Assembly (NCBI GenBank): GCA_016647705.1
Contig: CM028335.1
Location: 3,591,501 to 3,655,500, forward strand
Length of the DNA stretch: 64,000 nt
DNA from: Eucommia ulmoides
Taxonomy: Eukaryota > Streptophyta > Magnoliopsida > Garryales > Eucommiaceae
Direction of reading: 5' to 3'
In this document: positions 46,114 to 58,643 of the stretch, piece by piece
How positions within the stretch are numbered: position 1 is the first letter of the stretch
How the letters are laid out: each line of letters starts with the position of its first letter
The notes under the pieces: generated by a model
What the model was told of the DNA's origin: nothing
Databases searched by the model: none
What the model saw: the letters and a program-made list of their open reading frames with translations, nothing else
Program-made: the position numbers and the translations under genes

Positions 46114-46640
46114 GTGATGGGTGTCTATGGTCCGAATCTCCTAAATGATCCCAATAGTACCTGTACTAACTACGCATACCCTTGTGTAAGTTTTTTTAAG
46201 CTGAATACGGATAATGTTACTAAAGGGAACCCGTGCAAAAGAGGCATAGGAAGTTTGTTGAGAAACAATCTTGGATGCTGGAAGATTAGATACTTTGGAG
46301 CTATCCTGAGTTGCACAACACTTGAAGCGGAATTAAGGAGCATCATCACTGGCGTAAAGATTGCAGCTAGTAGAGATTACTGGAGAGTGGTCGTAGAGAC
46401 GGACTCGACAAAGGCAGTTACACTAATCCTAGAGTCTTGCCCGGAAAATCATTGCTACAAGGTTTTAATGGATGCCTGCAAATGTATCATTTTCTCTTCA
46501 ACAACTATAACATTCAAGTCAACTTGAGAGAGGCGAACAAGGTGTGGACATGTTGGTCAAGAAAGAAGTGGACGAAGGCAATGAGCTAAAGATCCTTGAT
46601 ACCTTAACAGTGAATCTGATTGGTTTATTTTTTCGGAAAT
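46114..46640 (+). pseudogene. RNase H-like (RVT_3) fragment
   Basis: The first frame (to 46527) reads FKLNTDNVTKGNPCKRGIGS, then LEAELRSIITGVKIAASR and VVVETDSTKAV. This is the pattern of the plant RNase H-like domain found at the end of LINE polyproteins and in small cellular copies; the catalytic TDG is changed to TDN. A frame change near 46530-46550 leads to DMLVKKEVDEGNELKILD. No reverse transcriptase lies upstream. It is a decayed fragment; whether from a LINE or a cellular gene cannot be told. Confidence 0.65.
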
Positions 46641-46811
46641 GAACAAGTGGACTTTGGATTTATGCCCGTTTGCGTTTTGTAATATTCTTAACTATATATA
46701 TATATATAATATTTTGAAAAATGAAAAAATAAAACCCAAAAAGAAATGCATTATTGATTTGATAAGAACTTGATTTCATTGAATAGGCAAGTCATGTTGG
46801 GAGCTTGTTTG

Positions 46812-47355
46812 TAGGGATGGTCATGGGCCTGAGGTCCGTCCAGTCAGAACGGCCCGACCCTATTTTTTTAGGGTTTGGGCTTAGGGTTTGAGCCCACGGG
46901 CCGGGCCTGGGCCCGATCAAAATTAGGACCGAGTTTAGGCAAAACCCAAAAATTTTAGGGCCGGCCCAAAGGATATTTAAAATATATATATATATACACA
47001 CACATTATAATACAACCCTAATATTTGGAATATTAGTTTCCTTTAGAAATTATAATTTTAATATTTTTTGTTAGTTTGGTTTGTTTAGAATATTGGTTTA
47101 CCTTTAAAAATTGTAATTTTAATATTTCTTATTGCTTTGGTGTTGAATTTTTTGTATTTATTTTTGAAATTTAATAAAAAAAAAAAATAGGATTAGGGAT
47201 CCGTGGGCCGGACTTTGGACTTAAATTTTTCTTATAGGGTCAGACTTGGGTATAGAATTAAGGCTCGATCACCGGACCGGACAGGGCTAGGGGTTAATAT
47301 TTTTTTATAATATACTAGTCTAAGTTTGACCCGACCCAGTCCATGACCATCCCTA
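46812..47355. mobile_element. hAT MITE (TAGGGATGGTCATGGG family), copy 2
   Basis: 544 bp with ends TAGGGATGGTCATGGGCC and complement of TAGGGATGGTCATGGACT; perfect 8 bp duplication CTTGTTTG (46804-46811 and 47356-47363). The internal sequence is the reverse complement of copy 1 at 2156-2702. Confidence 0.92.
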
Positions 47356-47623
47356 CTTGTTTGTACATAGTGGAGCATTTTGGGCAAGTTGAATGGATTG
47401 AACCATTGGAAAAGGGGAATAGCATTAGAAAGTGTCGGTTTTCCGCCGGACAACTATTTGTCCTAATATTTTTTTTATATTGACAATGACCATTTAACCC
47501 CTCGCCTTATCATTTTCTCTTTAAACCCATACACCAACATGGGTGGAGTTCCAATAAATCTTCTCCCTTGGAACCAAATACATAAAATAATTATACATTG
47601 TCTATAAAGGAAAAAAAAAAAAG

Positions 47624-47649
47624 GTTATTCCATTATTGCTTTTTTTTTT

Positions 47650-47680
<31 letters not shown>

Positions 47681-47705
47681 TGTGAAGTTATTCCATTATT
47701 GCTTT
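47624..47705. repeat. T20/G20 tract flanked by 19 bp direct repeats
   Basis: The word GTTATTCCATTATTGCTTT occurs at 47624-47642 and 47687-47705, on either side of about 20 T followed directly by about 21 G and TGTGAA. It looks like an insertion with its target duplication, or an assembly/slippage artefact. Confidence 0.75.
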
Positions 47706-47740
47706 GATGGATCATGTCTATATTGTCTTTTATCACAATA

Positions 47741-47746
47741 AATAAA

Positions 47747-47794
<48 letters not shown>
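47741..47794. repeat. (ACAT)n(AT)n microsatellite
   Basis: About eight ATAC units followed by an AT run, immediately left of the suspected Helitron segment. Confidence 0.9.
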
Positions 47795-49049
47795 AATCAG
47801 CTCAATTTACATTCACAACCGTTAAATGTCTCTGGATATTGATAACCGTTAGATCAAAATAAAATTACATATAAATATTAAAATTAAAATTAGGGTTGCC
47901 TCTCTCTCACGGCTGCTAGAGAAATTAGGGTTCGTCTCTTTCTCTTCCTCCCTCACGCTCTTTCTCTGTAATCATCTTTCACCGTCAATACCCTCTCCAC
48001 TTCCGACAATCGCCATCGCCTTCATCTCCTCTCATTCTCAGTCTTCCGCGATCCACTCTTTCTCAGCCTCCTCCACCATCCTCTCGCCACCGCCACTGTC
48101 ACCTCCGCTCCATTTCGCCGCGATGTCATCGCCTCGCCATCCACGTCGTCGTCTTTCACTCGCAACGGCGTCTAATTTTTCTTTCTCCCTCGCGACGACT
48201 TCTCCCTTCCTCCAGACGACGACGGTGGCTTAGCTCTCGACCGAATCTAATGTCACAACTCCGCTGATAGTCGACTCCTCCAATCGCTCACGGTCCTCGC
48301 TCCCGACGTCGCAGATTTTTGGAAGACCATCTTCATCTATGGGACCTCGACCTGGTAAGCCCTCGCTCTGTGTTTATTTTGGCTAAATCTAAATTTGATT
48401 TCCTAGATCTAACAACGATTGGTCTCCCTTCGCCAGTCGTCGAGTGGCTTGGATCCAGGCTTTTATTTTTCTCTCCCTTTTTCTCCCTAAATTCGGATCT
48501 ATTATAGTTCTCCATCCTTTCATTTTTTACTCTGAGAACTTTCAATCTAAACTATTTGATTTGGATTTCAATTTCAACTGTTTCTTCGATTGCTTATTTC
48601 TTCGATTTTTTTCTGATATATTTCTTTTTCACTTTTAGAATCTTCAATTGATGCTGGACAGTGACCCCCTGGAGCTGAAGCAGTGTCATTTTCTGATTAA
48701 CAGACCATTTTTTAGGTATGTTTAACTAACCTCTACCCTAAGTTCCGAATCCACAAATAGATTTTTTTTCCCCTTTTTGTTACAATACTTTTGTTTCTGT
48801 TCCTAGAGAACTAGTAATACAAACTGAAATCTGGGACAGAAACGCTAAGGTGGTATTTGTTCAGTGTTTTTGCTCTTCAATTTCTATTTTTGTTCCTCCA
48901 AAAACCACTTAGGTAGCGTTTATTTAATGCGAATTAGAGCTTCCGAATTGCAATTGAAAATGAACGCATGTAAAAATCTGAAACATAACCGAATTCTTCA
49001 TTTTCTCCTCCAAATTTCCAATTCTAAATTTTTCACCTTTTGTACAGAT

Positions 49050-49160
49050 GATGAACGTCTTCAAGCTCAAGGTGGAGGTGGCGAGTGCCCATAGGATGGT
49101 GGCGAAATATGGTCAGGGATCAACTCTTGCCCTCTTCATCGATGTCACCAACTCCAAGTA
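49050..49160 (+). pseudogene. Exon-like fragment, unidentified
   Basis: A frame after an acceptor-like TTTGTACAG reads MMNVFKLKVEVASAHRMVAK and on to FIDVTNSK before a donor-like GTACTCTC. Base composition is coding-like compared with its surroundings. I do not recognise the family. It may be another fragment captured by the same element. Confidence 0.35.
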
Positions 49161-50536
49161 CTCTCTCTCTCTCTTCAAATTTGCATTATTGATGTATCAA
49201 TATGTGTGTTAGTGTATATTGTTTGTTTGGTTTTAATGGATACTTAATTTGTAGGATGGATTCATACTGCTTTGTTATCTTTAAACCGTCATCGTTAATT
49301 AAGTATTGTACTTTGTGGTAATGCTTAATCGGGGGAAAGCTAATGCGTAAATTGTTGACTAGAATGACGTTTTATTTGCAAATAGCTGAAAATATATTGT
49401 ATGTGGTTTGTGATTTTCATCTTATTTGGCATTTTGTGATGCAACCCTCCACATTCAAGACCTCACCCCTTAGCCCGATCTCTTTTGCAAGCCGTGGCTT
49501 TCGATCCAGGTTCTTTTTTTCTCTCTTCTCTAATCTGTTCAATGTGTGTGTGATTTCTCTTTCTACAGTTTAAATTTTAGGTTTCAATGTTGATTATGTT
49601 TATGAATTCGATTAAATTTTGGTTTTTCCTTCGACTTAGTTTAATTAGTGTTTTTGGTCTATGAATTCGATTGCATTTGTTTACAATAATCTTATTCGAT
49701 TCGTCAATCGATTCATGTATAATTGAGATTGTGTTCTGTTTTTCCTTCAGGCACGGGTTTAATTCATGCATACTCAAATCAGGTTAAATTTGCATTTGTT
49801 TCTATTCTGTTCTCTGTTTCTGTTTCTGTTTCTATTCCTTGTTTCTGTTTCCGTTTCTGTTTCCATTCCTGTTTCTGTTCCTGCTCCCTGTTTCTGTTTT
49901 TTGTTTTTGATCCTGCTTCTGTTTCTATTCTCTGTTAAAGAAATATACATGTTTCCGTTTCTATTTCCGTTCCAGTTCATAAAATCTATTACTCAAGTTT
50001 ATGTTTTTTGTTTGTTTTGCTACCGATTGTAGAGAATTTTGGCAAGCATTGAAACTAACAACGGTTATAAATTTTGTTTTTTTTTACTGTTTTTTGTTCC
50101 ACGAATAATGGATTGGCATGCCATCAACTTGAGTAATAGATTTTAGAGGGCTAACTGTGATTAGCTTTCAGACTTATTTAATCACGCGTTTATGTATTAA
50201 CCATAGGTCAAATTATGTTCAAATTCTTGGTTAAGCCTTTTTTTTTTTTTTTTTTTAATTTTATTGGAACCCTTTATCATAGATCACTATTTAATGTATT
50301 GAGTTATAAAAACTCATTCTATTTCTTCTGTATTTTTTTTATCTCTATTGTTTACTTTTATATTAGCACCATTTAAGGTCTCACTCTTTTTTTACCCTTA
50401 CTAAGTTCCCTGTTCATTGACGTGTACCCTTTTTTTGCTCTTGCATGCACACAAATCCATAGGTGTACTCATCTCTGACCTCTTTCAAATATATTTTTTT
50501 TATGTGGAATGCTTCACTTCAAAGTTTGAATTGTAG

Positions 50537-51049
50537 GAAGTTTCGGTAAGGAGGCTGAATGCACGTATAGGATATGCAAAGTTTCTTCGGGAGACTGTTA
50601 AAGAGATGGCAAAGGAAATGTAGAACTCGCGGAGTGGAGAAATCAAAAAAACAGGGTCACTTCACATTTACACTGAACTTTGCTGTTACATTATTTATTT
50701 TCTACATATTAGAATTTAATACTCAAAACTGAATTTTGACAGGTTAGGACAGGAGGTGGTGTCTCAAATGAGGAAATCTTAGGATTTGCTAAATTGTTCA
50801 ATGATGAGCTAACACTAGATAACATCAGCAGGTTGCAATTGCTACCATTGTTTTTTGTCTTATTTGATATTTGATTTGATGGTGCACCCTAATTTTTGTT
50901 TACTTATGCACCTTATTTTTCAACATTATTCAATGTTCAGGTTTTTATGTGATCAGGCCTCGGTTAGTGAATATATGCAAGTATATGGGAATCAGTCCTT
51001 TTGGAACAGATGTATATCTGCATTAAATGCTTCACAAAAGATTGCAGTG
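50537..51049 (+). pseudogene. LETM1-like: LETM1 gene fragment (three exons with introns)
   Basis: LETM1 is a mitochondrial inner-membrane cation/proton exchanger. Exon-like blocks are 50537 to about 50654 (RRLNARIGYAKFLRETVKEM, then TAG, then NSRSGEIKKT), 50743-50831 ([20 protein letters not shown]) and 50957-51049 (RPRLVNICKYMGISPFGTD, then TAA in place of a Tyr-like position). Splice sites GT/AG are preserved and the second-to-third junction joins in frame (AG|G giving Arg). About ten residues after KKT are lost. The N-terminal membrane part and C-terminal EF-hand part are absent. It is therefore a genomic, not processed, gene fragment, as Helitrons capture. Not functional. Confidence 0.85.
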
Positions 51050-52160
51050 GTGAGATACATCATTCTTTTTGCCCCCACCCTCCCCAAAAAAAGTAAAATG
51101 AAAAATGCAGCTAAAGGTGGCAAAAAGACATATTTGGGTGGCTTGGGGCGGGTATTAAAAAATAATGAGGTTTCTAAGTGTAATTAATCTATATAAGTTA
51201 AGTAGTAAAAAGTGGATTTGAACACGAAATGACCAAAATGTCATTTGACAGTAACGATTGATCTTAACTGAATAGTAATTAGAGTAAAATTGAAATGTGA
51301 GGGGTCCGTGTGTCTATTTTCAAATGTGGTCCTATTGAACACCAATTTCATTTATCAGGGACCAAAAATGTCATTGTCTCTTAATATATATATTTTTAAT
51401 TTTTAAATATTTCTTCAAACAAAATTGTATTGTAATCATTTAATTTTTTTGTGTGTAATTTTTCATTTTTTTTTTTTGTATTTTAATTTCTTTTAGGGTG
51501 TATGAACTATGAAACATAAAAAAGAAATCGATTGGAAACTCTTTTAACTGTTAGTCTTAATTGTTAGATATTGTTGATGTTCAATATTAGTTATTGTTTT
51601 CGGACGCCCTTCCATTCCAATGCCCTATTCTCTGTTGCCGAAAGGTATCTTCGATTCATTTATTTTTCATGTTTTTTTATCATCACTGATATAGAAAAAT
51701 TTGTTTGTTGTTTCTGTTCATTGATATAGCAAAAAATTGTTTGTTGTTTAGTGTTTTAATAGGTTCTCTTGAAGAAAATTGTTTAATAGGATTGCATAAG
51801 AGACTCGACCCTTATTTTTGTCTAGGTGCTAAAGACATTTGATGACGTGCATTTCTCTCTTCCCTATTATATGTGGATTAATGGTTCTTGAGTTTTGATT
51901 GTGTGTTTGCGTATTGATTTCAAGAGCATTTCCATGTTGTAATTAACTATTGTTATGTACAGCAATTTGATTTTAATTTTTCCATCTGGTTAATTGGTAC
52001 TGTGTAGTTGAGTTCTTATTGTATGTAGATAATTTCTTCTAATTGGGCTGTAAAAATAATTATTCCGAATTATTTTCTGTACGCGGATATTTTCAGGCTA
52101 AATTCATATGATAACAAAACAAATTGATATAATTGTCCTAAATGATGATGTATGTTTTAC
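51050..52160. other. Non-coding part of the Helitron-like segment
   Basis: AT-rich; no exons recognised beyond the LETM1 block. Confidence 0.5.
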
Positions 52161-52164
52161 ACCT

Positions 52165-52192
52165 GTGCCTTCAGGCACGGGTTATACACTAG
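52165..52192 (+). other. Helitron-type 3' terminus
   Basis: A 5 bp perfect stem with tetraloop, extended by ACC/GGGT pairing with a bulged T. It sits 8-10 bases before CTAG and is followed by a T; this matches the hairpin-CTRR arrangement of Helitron ends. Confidence 0.7.
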
Positions 52193-52828
52193 TATATATA
52201 TATAATTTGTCTAATAATTTTCACAAAGATTAATTGTACTATACCTTATAGTTAGATAGAATTGAACTTTGTATCCCTATAATATTTTTGTTAGTACTTA
52301 CACCACTGTATTTCAAATTTAAGTGCAACAGTTAACTATTATATTAATTTTAACAGTCAAAAGAGAAAGTCAACAAAAATTCATTAATTATTGTTATATG
52401 ATATTTATATCTTTTAAAGATTTTAATAGAGATCATTTTATTTTTTATCTAAAGCTTAAAGGTCAAAAGTATATTTTAAATACTATTAATTCATCATCTT
52501 CATCAACACCAACGGCCATTACCTCCATCAACACAAGACTGACGGACGGCCACTACCTTTATGGATGACCATGAACCAACCAAAGGCCACTACCGTCTCT
52601 CTTCTCTCTATGTTTTTCTCTCTCTTCTCTCATCTCCTTTATCTCCCTCTCTCTATATATACACACAAATACATACAGATCTTTGCTCGAATCTAAAAAT
52701 CCCACACTCGAATCTCAAATCTCTCCTTATATGTGTGTGTGTGTGTGTGTTTGTATATATTATAGAGAAGAGGAGATGAATGATTAGAGAGAGAGAGTGG
52801 ATGTCGTTGATCAAATGAGGGACGACGG
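52193..52828. other. Intergenic
   Basis: Short frames at 52323-52779 are low complexity (TCATCATCTTCATCAACACC, CTCT and GT repeats); no gene recognised. Confidence 0.5.
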
Positions 52829-53153
52829 TGTTAGGTTTTATAAGGAGCTAATGGACATGTTATAAGTGTGAGAAAAAATCTCACCTCATGAGCTAGTTTT
52901 TGAGATTGAGAGAGGTCCAAGATCACCCTATACTGGTATTAGAGCCTAAGTTACAACAACTCTGCCCCAATAACCACAAAAGGAGAGATTGGTCAAGGGT
53001 TAACTGATCAAAGACCCAATGAGTGAGAGGAGAATTATTAGGTTTATCCCACATCGGATGTGGAAGGGGCTGGTGATCAGGTTATAAGTGTGAGGAAAAG
53101 CATCGCCGCATGAGCTAGCTTTTGGGGAGAGAAAGGCCCAAGGCCACCCTGCA
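52829..53153 (+). mobile_element. TRIM element, copy 2
   Basis: Same family as 12734-13074. LTR1 is 52829-52932 (TGTTAGGTTTTATAAGGAGC, with a small deletion), followed by TGGTATTAGAGCC as primer-binding site at 52934. LTR2 is 53036-53153. The internal region shares GAGAGATTGGTCAAGGGTTAAC with copy 1. Non-coding. Confidence 0.82.
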
Positions 53154-53268
53154 GAAGGAACGAGGAAGAGCAAATGAACGATTGAAATGAAAAAGAAAAA
53201 AAAATACCTGGGAACCTTAAAAATTAAATGACTTTTAAATGGACCTCATTAAATTAGTTAGAGAAAAA

Positions 53269-54042
<774 letters not shown>

Positions 54043-54050
54043 GAGAAAAA

Positions 54051-54800
54051 TAAGGAAATTATTCTTAATTTTAAAGTGAAATGACAAAATTACCCTTACT
54101 TATATTCGAATTTTAACGGTTACATTTAAATATTAAGCATATGAAGTTTAAGTGTTGATGAAAGAACTACATGGTGTAAAGTTTATTTTACTTTAACCAT
54201 GGGGGTGCAGAGTGTAATTAACCATTTTTAAATTATAGTTAATTTGACTTTCCCATTAACTTTATCTACAAAGATAGTAAAATCAAGCCAAACATTCCTT
54301 GATACTCCAAATCCAGGCTCAAGCTCAGTGGAGTGTGGCAGGCAAGCGGTCGAACAGGGGAGATGTGTGTGTGGTTTTATTTAGGGAAAATTTTTGAGGG
54401 ATCTATTTGTTCAAAAAATAATTTTTTTTGTCTCATATTTTTTGGGCTCATTCTAAAAATACCATCATATTTATTCTTCTTAAATTACCCTCAATAGCTA
54501 CAAAATTTACAAAAAAATCATTTTGGTCATTTTTTTTCCTTCAAAACTCCTAAAATTTATATATATTTAGAATTTCACTTGTTTTCAAATTTTCCTCAAT
54601 TTTTATTTTTAATAAAAAAATTCTATTAATTTTATTTTTTTAAAATAATTTTTTTTTTTAAAATATCATAAATACCCTAATTTTATTTCACTTAATTTTA
54701 TTTCAAATTTAATTTATTTTTTTAAATATTTTATGAAGATGTTAAAATATAAAAAATTAAATATTAAATTCTATTTAAATTAAAAATTCCTTGAAAATAT
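54051..54800. other. Intergenic, AT-rich
   Basis: No gene. Sequence from about 54400 may be the left part of an unresolved element that includes the array that follows and extends to about 56810. Confidence 0.4.
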
Positions 54801-54814
54801 TTAAAAATCAATTA

Positions 54815-55875
54815 AATGGATATCTACTTAATTATATTTAGTAGATATCCACTTAATTATATTTAATAGATATTCACTTACATTATTTTTCACTTAATTT
54901 AATTTCTTTTATTTTTTTAAATATTCTATGAATATTTTAAAATATAAAGAATTAGAAAAATCAGAAAATAAAAAATTTCACTAAATATTAATCTTCAGTT
55001 ACATTCCACTAGAAAATTACATAAATCCACTTAACCCCTAAGTAGAAATCCAAAAAAAAAAATTAAAGTGAAAATCCGCTAAATATTAAGACGATTGACG
55101 TCCGTTGTCTTCGCCAATCGTCACACCGTCGCGCTCCTTCCATCTTCATCGGTCTTCAATAAGTAGATAGGTGGATATCTACTAAAAATCAATAAGTAGA
55201 TATCCACTAAAAACAATTAGTGAATATCTACTGAACTAAAAAATAACACAAACATTTAATACAATTAGTAGATATCTACTGAATTAAAAAAAAATAACAC
55301 AAACCTTTAAACAATCAAATTAAACAATCAGTGGATATGTACTAAACTAAAAAATAACACAAATAATAAGTAAATATCCACTAAAAACAATAAGTAGATA
55401 TGCACTAAACTAAAAAATAACACAAATATTTAAACAATCAGTGGATATCCACTAAACTAAAAAATAACACAAATATTTAAACAATCAGTGGATATCTACT
55501 GAACTAAAAAAATAACACAAATATTTAAACAATCAATGAATATCCAGTGAACTAAAAAATAACACAAACATCTGCACACAAAGGATAAAAATGATAAATA
55601 AATCAAGAAATCGTTAGAACTTATTTGAATCTAATTGGATTATCATAAGTAATAACAAAATTCTAATTCAATTTCATTTATCTTTCTTCACATATCAAGT
55701 AACCAAACAGAGGATATCCACTAACAAAAATCCACCGTATGTGGAAATTCACTAAAAAATCAATCACTGGATATCCACTAAAAGTATTCAGAGGATATCC
55801 ACTAACAAATAATCAGTGGATATCTATTAACAATTAATCAGTTGATATCCACCAAAAATTAATCAGTTGATATCT
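54815..55875. repeat. Array of the palindrome AGTGGATATCCACT
   Basis: More than 20 occurrences of GTGGATATCCAC or one-arm variants (AGTAGATATCCACT, AGTGGATATCTACT). Between about 55185 and 55560 they are set in tandem units of about 45-50 bp that also contain ACTAAAAAATAACACAAA. Elsewhere they are spaced irregularly. Non-coding. Confidence 0.85.
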
Positions 55876-56861
55876 ACTTAGCTCTTTCAGCTATGTTTGA
55901 TGAACAATAACACAATCAATTGCAAATGAAATGATGACAAATGGTATTTGGATTAATTCATCTTTCTATTTTTGCAGTCTGAAAATAAATATCCAAAGCA
56001 AGTTAAAAGTGTCGTGAAATACCATAGAACAATCCGTGAAGTATTTGGATTAATAATCAGTGAACAATCCCCAAACTTATGAAAAAAAAAGTATTTGGAT
56101 TAATAATCAATTATTATTAAGATTCAAGAAATCAAATATATTCATAACATACACAAACAAACGAATCAATACACATTGAGAGAGAGAGAGAGAGAGAGAG
56201 TACTTTTGAACGACTGGTGATGGCTCTAGCTTGTGGTGACGACGACCATGGACGACGTTGATGATGGTGACGAGCGGCGACGGGTAGAGGAGACGACGAT
56301 GATGATGGTGACGCAGATTTGGCCAAATGTGAGTAGATCTAAGCGACGAAAAGACGAACGGTGGCTTGCAGTGACGGCACCTTGCGACAACGACGAACAG
56401 CATCAGGTTTGAGAGACTGTGAGAGGTGAGAGGCGAGAGAGAGAGAGAAGCTGGCCGGTGACGATGGATGAAGAGGTGACGAATGGAGACAAACGATTGA
56501 GGAGGTGGTGACAGTGAGAGAGTAATGGAGAGAGAGAGGAGGCAACAATGAGCGTGAGAGAGATGAGAGAGAAATGAAGAGGGGCACATTTTGAAATAGA
56601 GAGGGAAGGGCACATTTTGAAATAGAGAGAAATTTAGAGTTTTTGATATATTAAATGAACAGGGGCAAAAAAAAATAAAAAAATAAAAAAATAAAATGTC
56701 AACTCAGCAAGAACTTTTCAAGCCAAATTTTTTAAAAGAGGAGTTTTGATCCTCCTTGAAAAACCATGGTACTTAAAAAGTTGTCTACCTAAAAAAAAAA
56801 AAAAAGACCTTTGGATGAATTTTTCTTTTATTTATGCTATAACCATTAGCCTATTTTTTTA
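55876..56861. other. Low-complexity intergenic
   Basis: (GA)n at 56178-56199 and a GACGACGATGATGATGG-rich stretch (56220-56560) that opens long minus-strand frames of Ser/Leu/Pro-rich composition. No protein family is recognised and the frames overlap one another. Confidence 0.5.
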
Positions 56862-57164
56862 GGGGAAAAGATATTTTTGGTCCTTGAAAGATGGCGAAAG
56901 TGTCCAATTAGCCCCTAAGATTTGAAATTCGACACATTTGATCTCAACGTTTCAAAATTGTTCCAAATTAGGCCTTGGATCGGGTTTGAGTTGGGTTCTG
57001 TTAGTAAAATTAGGGGGAATTGGATGGAAAAAGTCATGTGACAAGCACATGACGTTTGGCCAAGGGTACATACGTCATTTCATTCTTATTAATTTAGTGA
57101 GGTCTATTTGCATATATTGTTAAACTAAGAGGGTCAAAATATTTTTTCCCAAACCATTTTCTTC

Positions 57165-57198
<34 letters not shown>

Positions 57199-58311
57199 GT
57201 CTTGTTGGCTCTTTCATACCCGCCGTTTCTTTGCACCACTGAGCACCACCACGCCACCACACAACCGCCTCTACCATCGTCGCTTGCTTCTTCTTTGCCA
57301 TCCTCCATTGTCGTCTGCTTCTTCTCCATCCTGCATCGCCGTCGTCTGTTTTTTCTACATTCTCCATCGCCTTTGTCTGCTTCTTTTACGTCTCCGTCGC
57401 CGTCGCCGTCATTCGTTTCTTCTCCATCCTCCATCGCTTCAACTGTCATCATCTTCGTTGTCTGCTTAGCATCGAAATAAAAAACGATTTCGATTTCGAA
57501 ATGGAAACTAGGTTTTCGATTTCTAAATCGAAATATTGATTTCGAAAACTTTCGATTTCGATTTCGTTTTTGAAATTGAAAGGTTTTCGATTGATTTCGA
57601 TTTCGTTTTTGAAATAGAAATCCAACCGTAGGTTCGATTTCGAAAACGAAATCGAAATCGAAAGTTTTCGAAATCAATATTTCAATTTCGAAATCTTTCG
57701 ATTTCAATTTCGTTTTCGTTCGAGAAAGGGTTTCGAAACCTCAGGTTCGATTTCGAAAAGTCGAACCAGATGCGGCGGTTGATCGGGCAACAACCGACGG
57801 AAAGTCGAAGAAGGTTAAGGCATCGTTTAAGCTTGCGGCGGCTCCCATGTTTCTGTTTCTGCTTCTGTTTCCCATATTTCAGTTTCTGTTTCTGTTTCTG
57901 TTTCCCATGTTTCTGTTTTTGCTTCTTTGGCAGAGGCGGCGGTGTTGGTTCGTGTGGTGATCATTTGGTGGTGGTGTTGTGTTGTTTGGTTTCGTGGTAG
58001 AATCGGCAGTGGTGTTCGGCGATGGAGAGTGTTCGGACGTGGAGGGTGTTCGGCGTTTGGCAAGGGTACCAAATAAAATAAAACATTTTGACCCCTAAAA
58101 GTTTAGATGACTTCTCAAATTAACCCTTTTGAATAAAAAGACTAAAATACCCTTAATAAAACGTTGACCGTCAGTTGACTTAACGGAATCTGCTTCAGGG
58201 GCCAATTTGGAACGATTTTAAAATGTTGAGATCAAATGTGTCGAGTTTCAAATTTGAGGAGTCAATTAGACACTTTTGTCATTTTTCAGAGACCAAAAAA
58301 GTCTTTTCTCC
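56862..58311. mobile_element. Mutator-like non-autonomous element with >110 bp TIRs
   Basis: 1,450 bp. The left arm starts GGGGAAAAGATATTTTTGGT and contains TCGACACATTTGATCTCAAC; the complement of the right arm starts GGAGAAAAGACTTTTTTGGT and shares the same central word. Inverted similarity extends for about 115 bp. Flanks TATTTTTTTA and TATTTTTTA fit a 9-10 bp target duplication. The interior has CGTCGCCGTC-rich and TTTCGATTTCGA-rich tracts plus a short TTTCTG run; no transposase. Confidence 0.75.
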
Positions 58312-58643
58312 TATTTTTTATACATAACATTTGAATGTGATAAAGGGACTTATTGCCAAAAATTAACTTGACTATTAATAAACAATTCTTAATATTATTT
58401 AAAATAATTTGGTGAAAAGTTTTATTCTTTAAAATTATCTGCGGAATCTTGTAATAATAATTTCTTAACACATGATTTTTTTTGAATGTGGGGACCAACA
58501 AGATTCCCTATTATTTATCAATGTGAGAGTCACTCTCTCCGGTCGGTGTTTCCTCCGGCGTTCGCGATAAACTCCCTCCGATCTCTTTTTCTACAGTTGT
58601 CTCAAGAAGAACAGTAGCTTCCAGCGCGGAGAAGAGCGTAAAA

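Larger units (their letters stand above)
47797..52192 (+). mobile_element. Helitron-like segment carrying gene fragments (5' end uncertain)
   Basis: The right end has the Helitron signature: a hairpin (GTGCC, loop TTCA, GGCAC; 52165-52178), then GGGTTATACA and CTAG at 52189-52192, followed by T. There are no terminal inverted repeats. The segment contains exon-like fragments with introns, including LETM1 exons, and a TTTCTG microsatellite (49795-49990). The left end is not proven; the only hint is a TC after A at 47797 (ATCAGCTCAATTT). No Rep/helicase is encoded, so it would be non-autonomous. The stretch at 47900-48350 looks like a plant gene leader (CT-rich, CGCCGTC-rich). Confidence 0.55.

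Noticed and set aside
49748..49761. Second TTCAGGCACGGGTT word, like the Helitron terminus
   Set aside because: No 5' stem partner and no CTAG follows; kept only as a possible relic.
54815..55875. CRISPR-like look of a regularly spaced palindromic repeat
   Set aside because: Eukaryotic locus, spacers are themselves repeated and no cas genes; better described as a satellite-like array.
56107..56615. Overlapping minus-strand frames of 64-168 codons, Ser/Leu/Pro-rich
   Set aside because: They arise from CT-rich and CATCATCG-rich low-complexity sequence, overlap one another in three frames and match no family.
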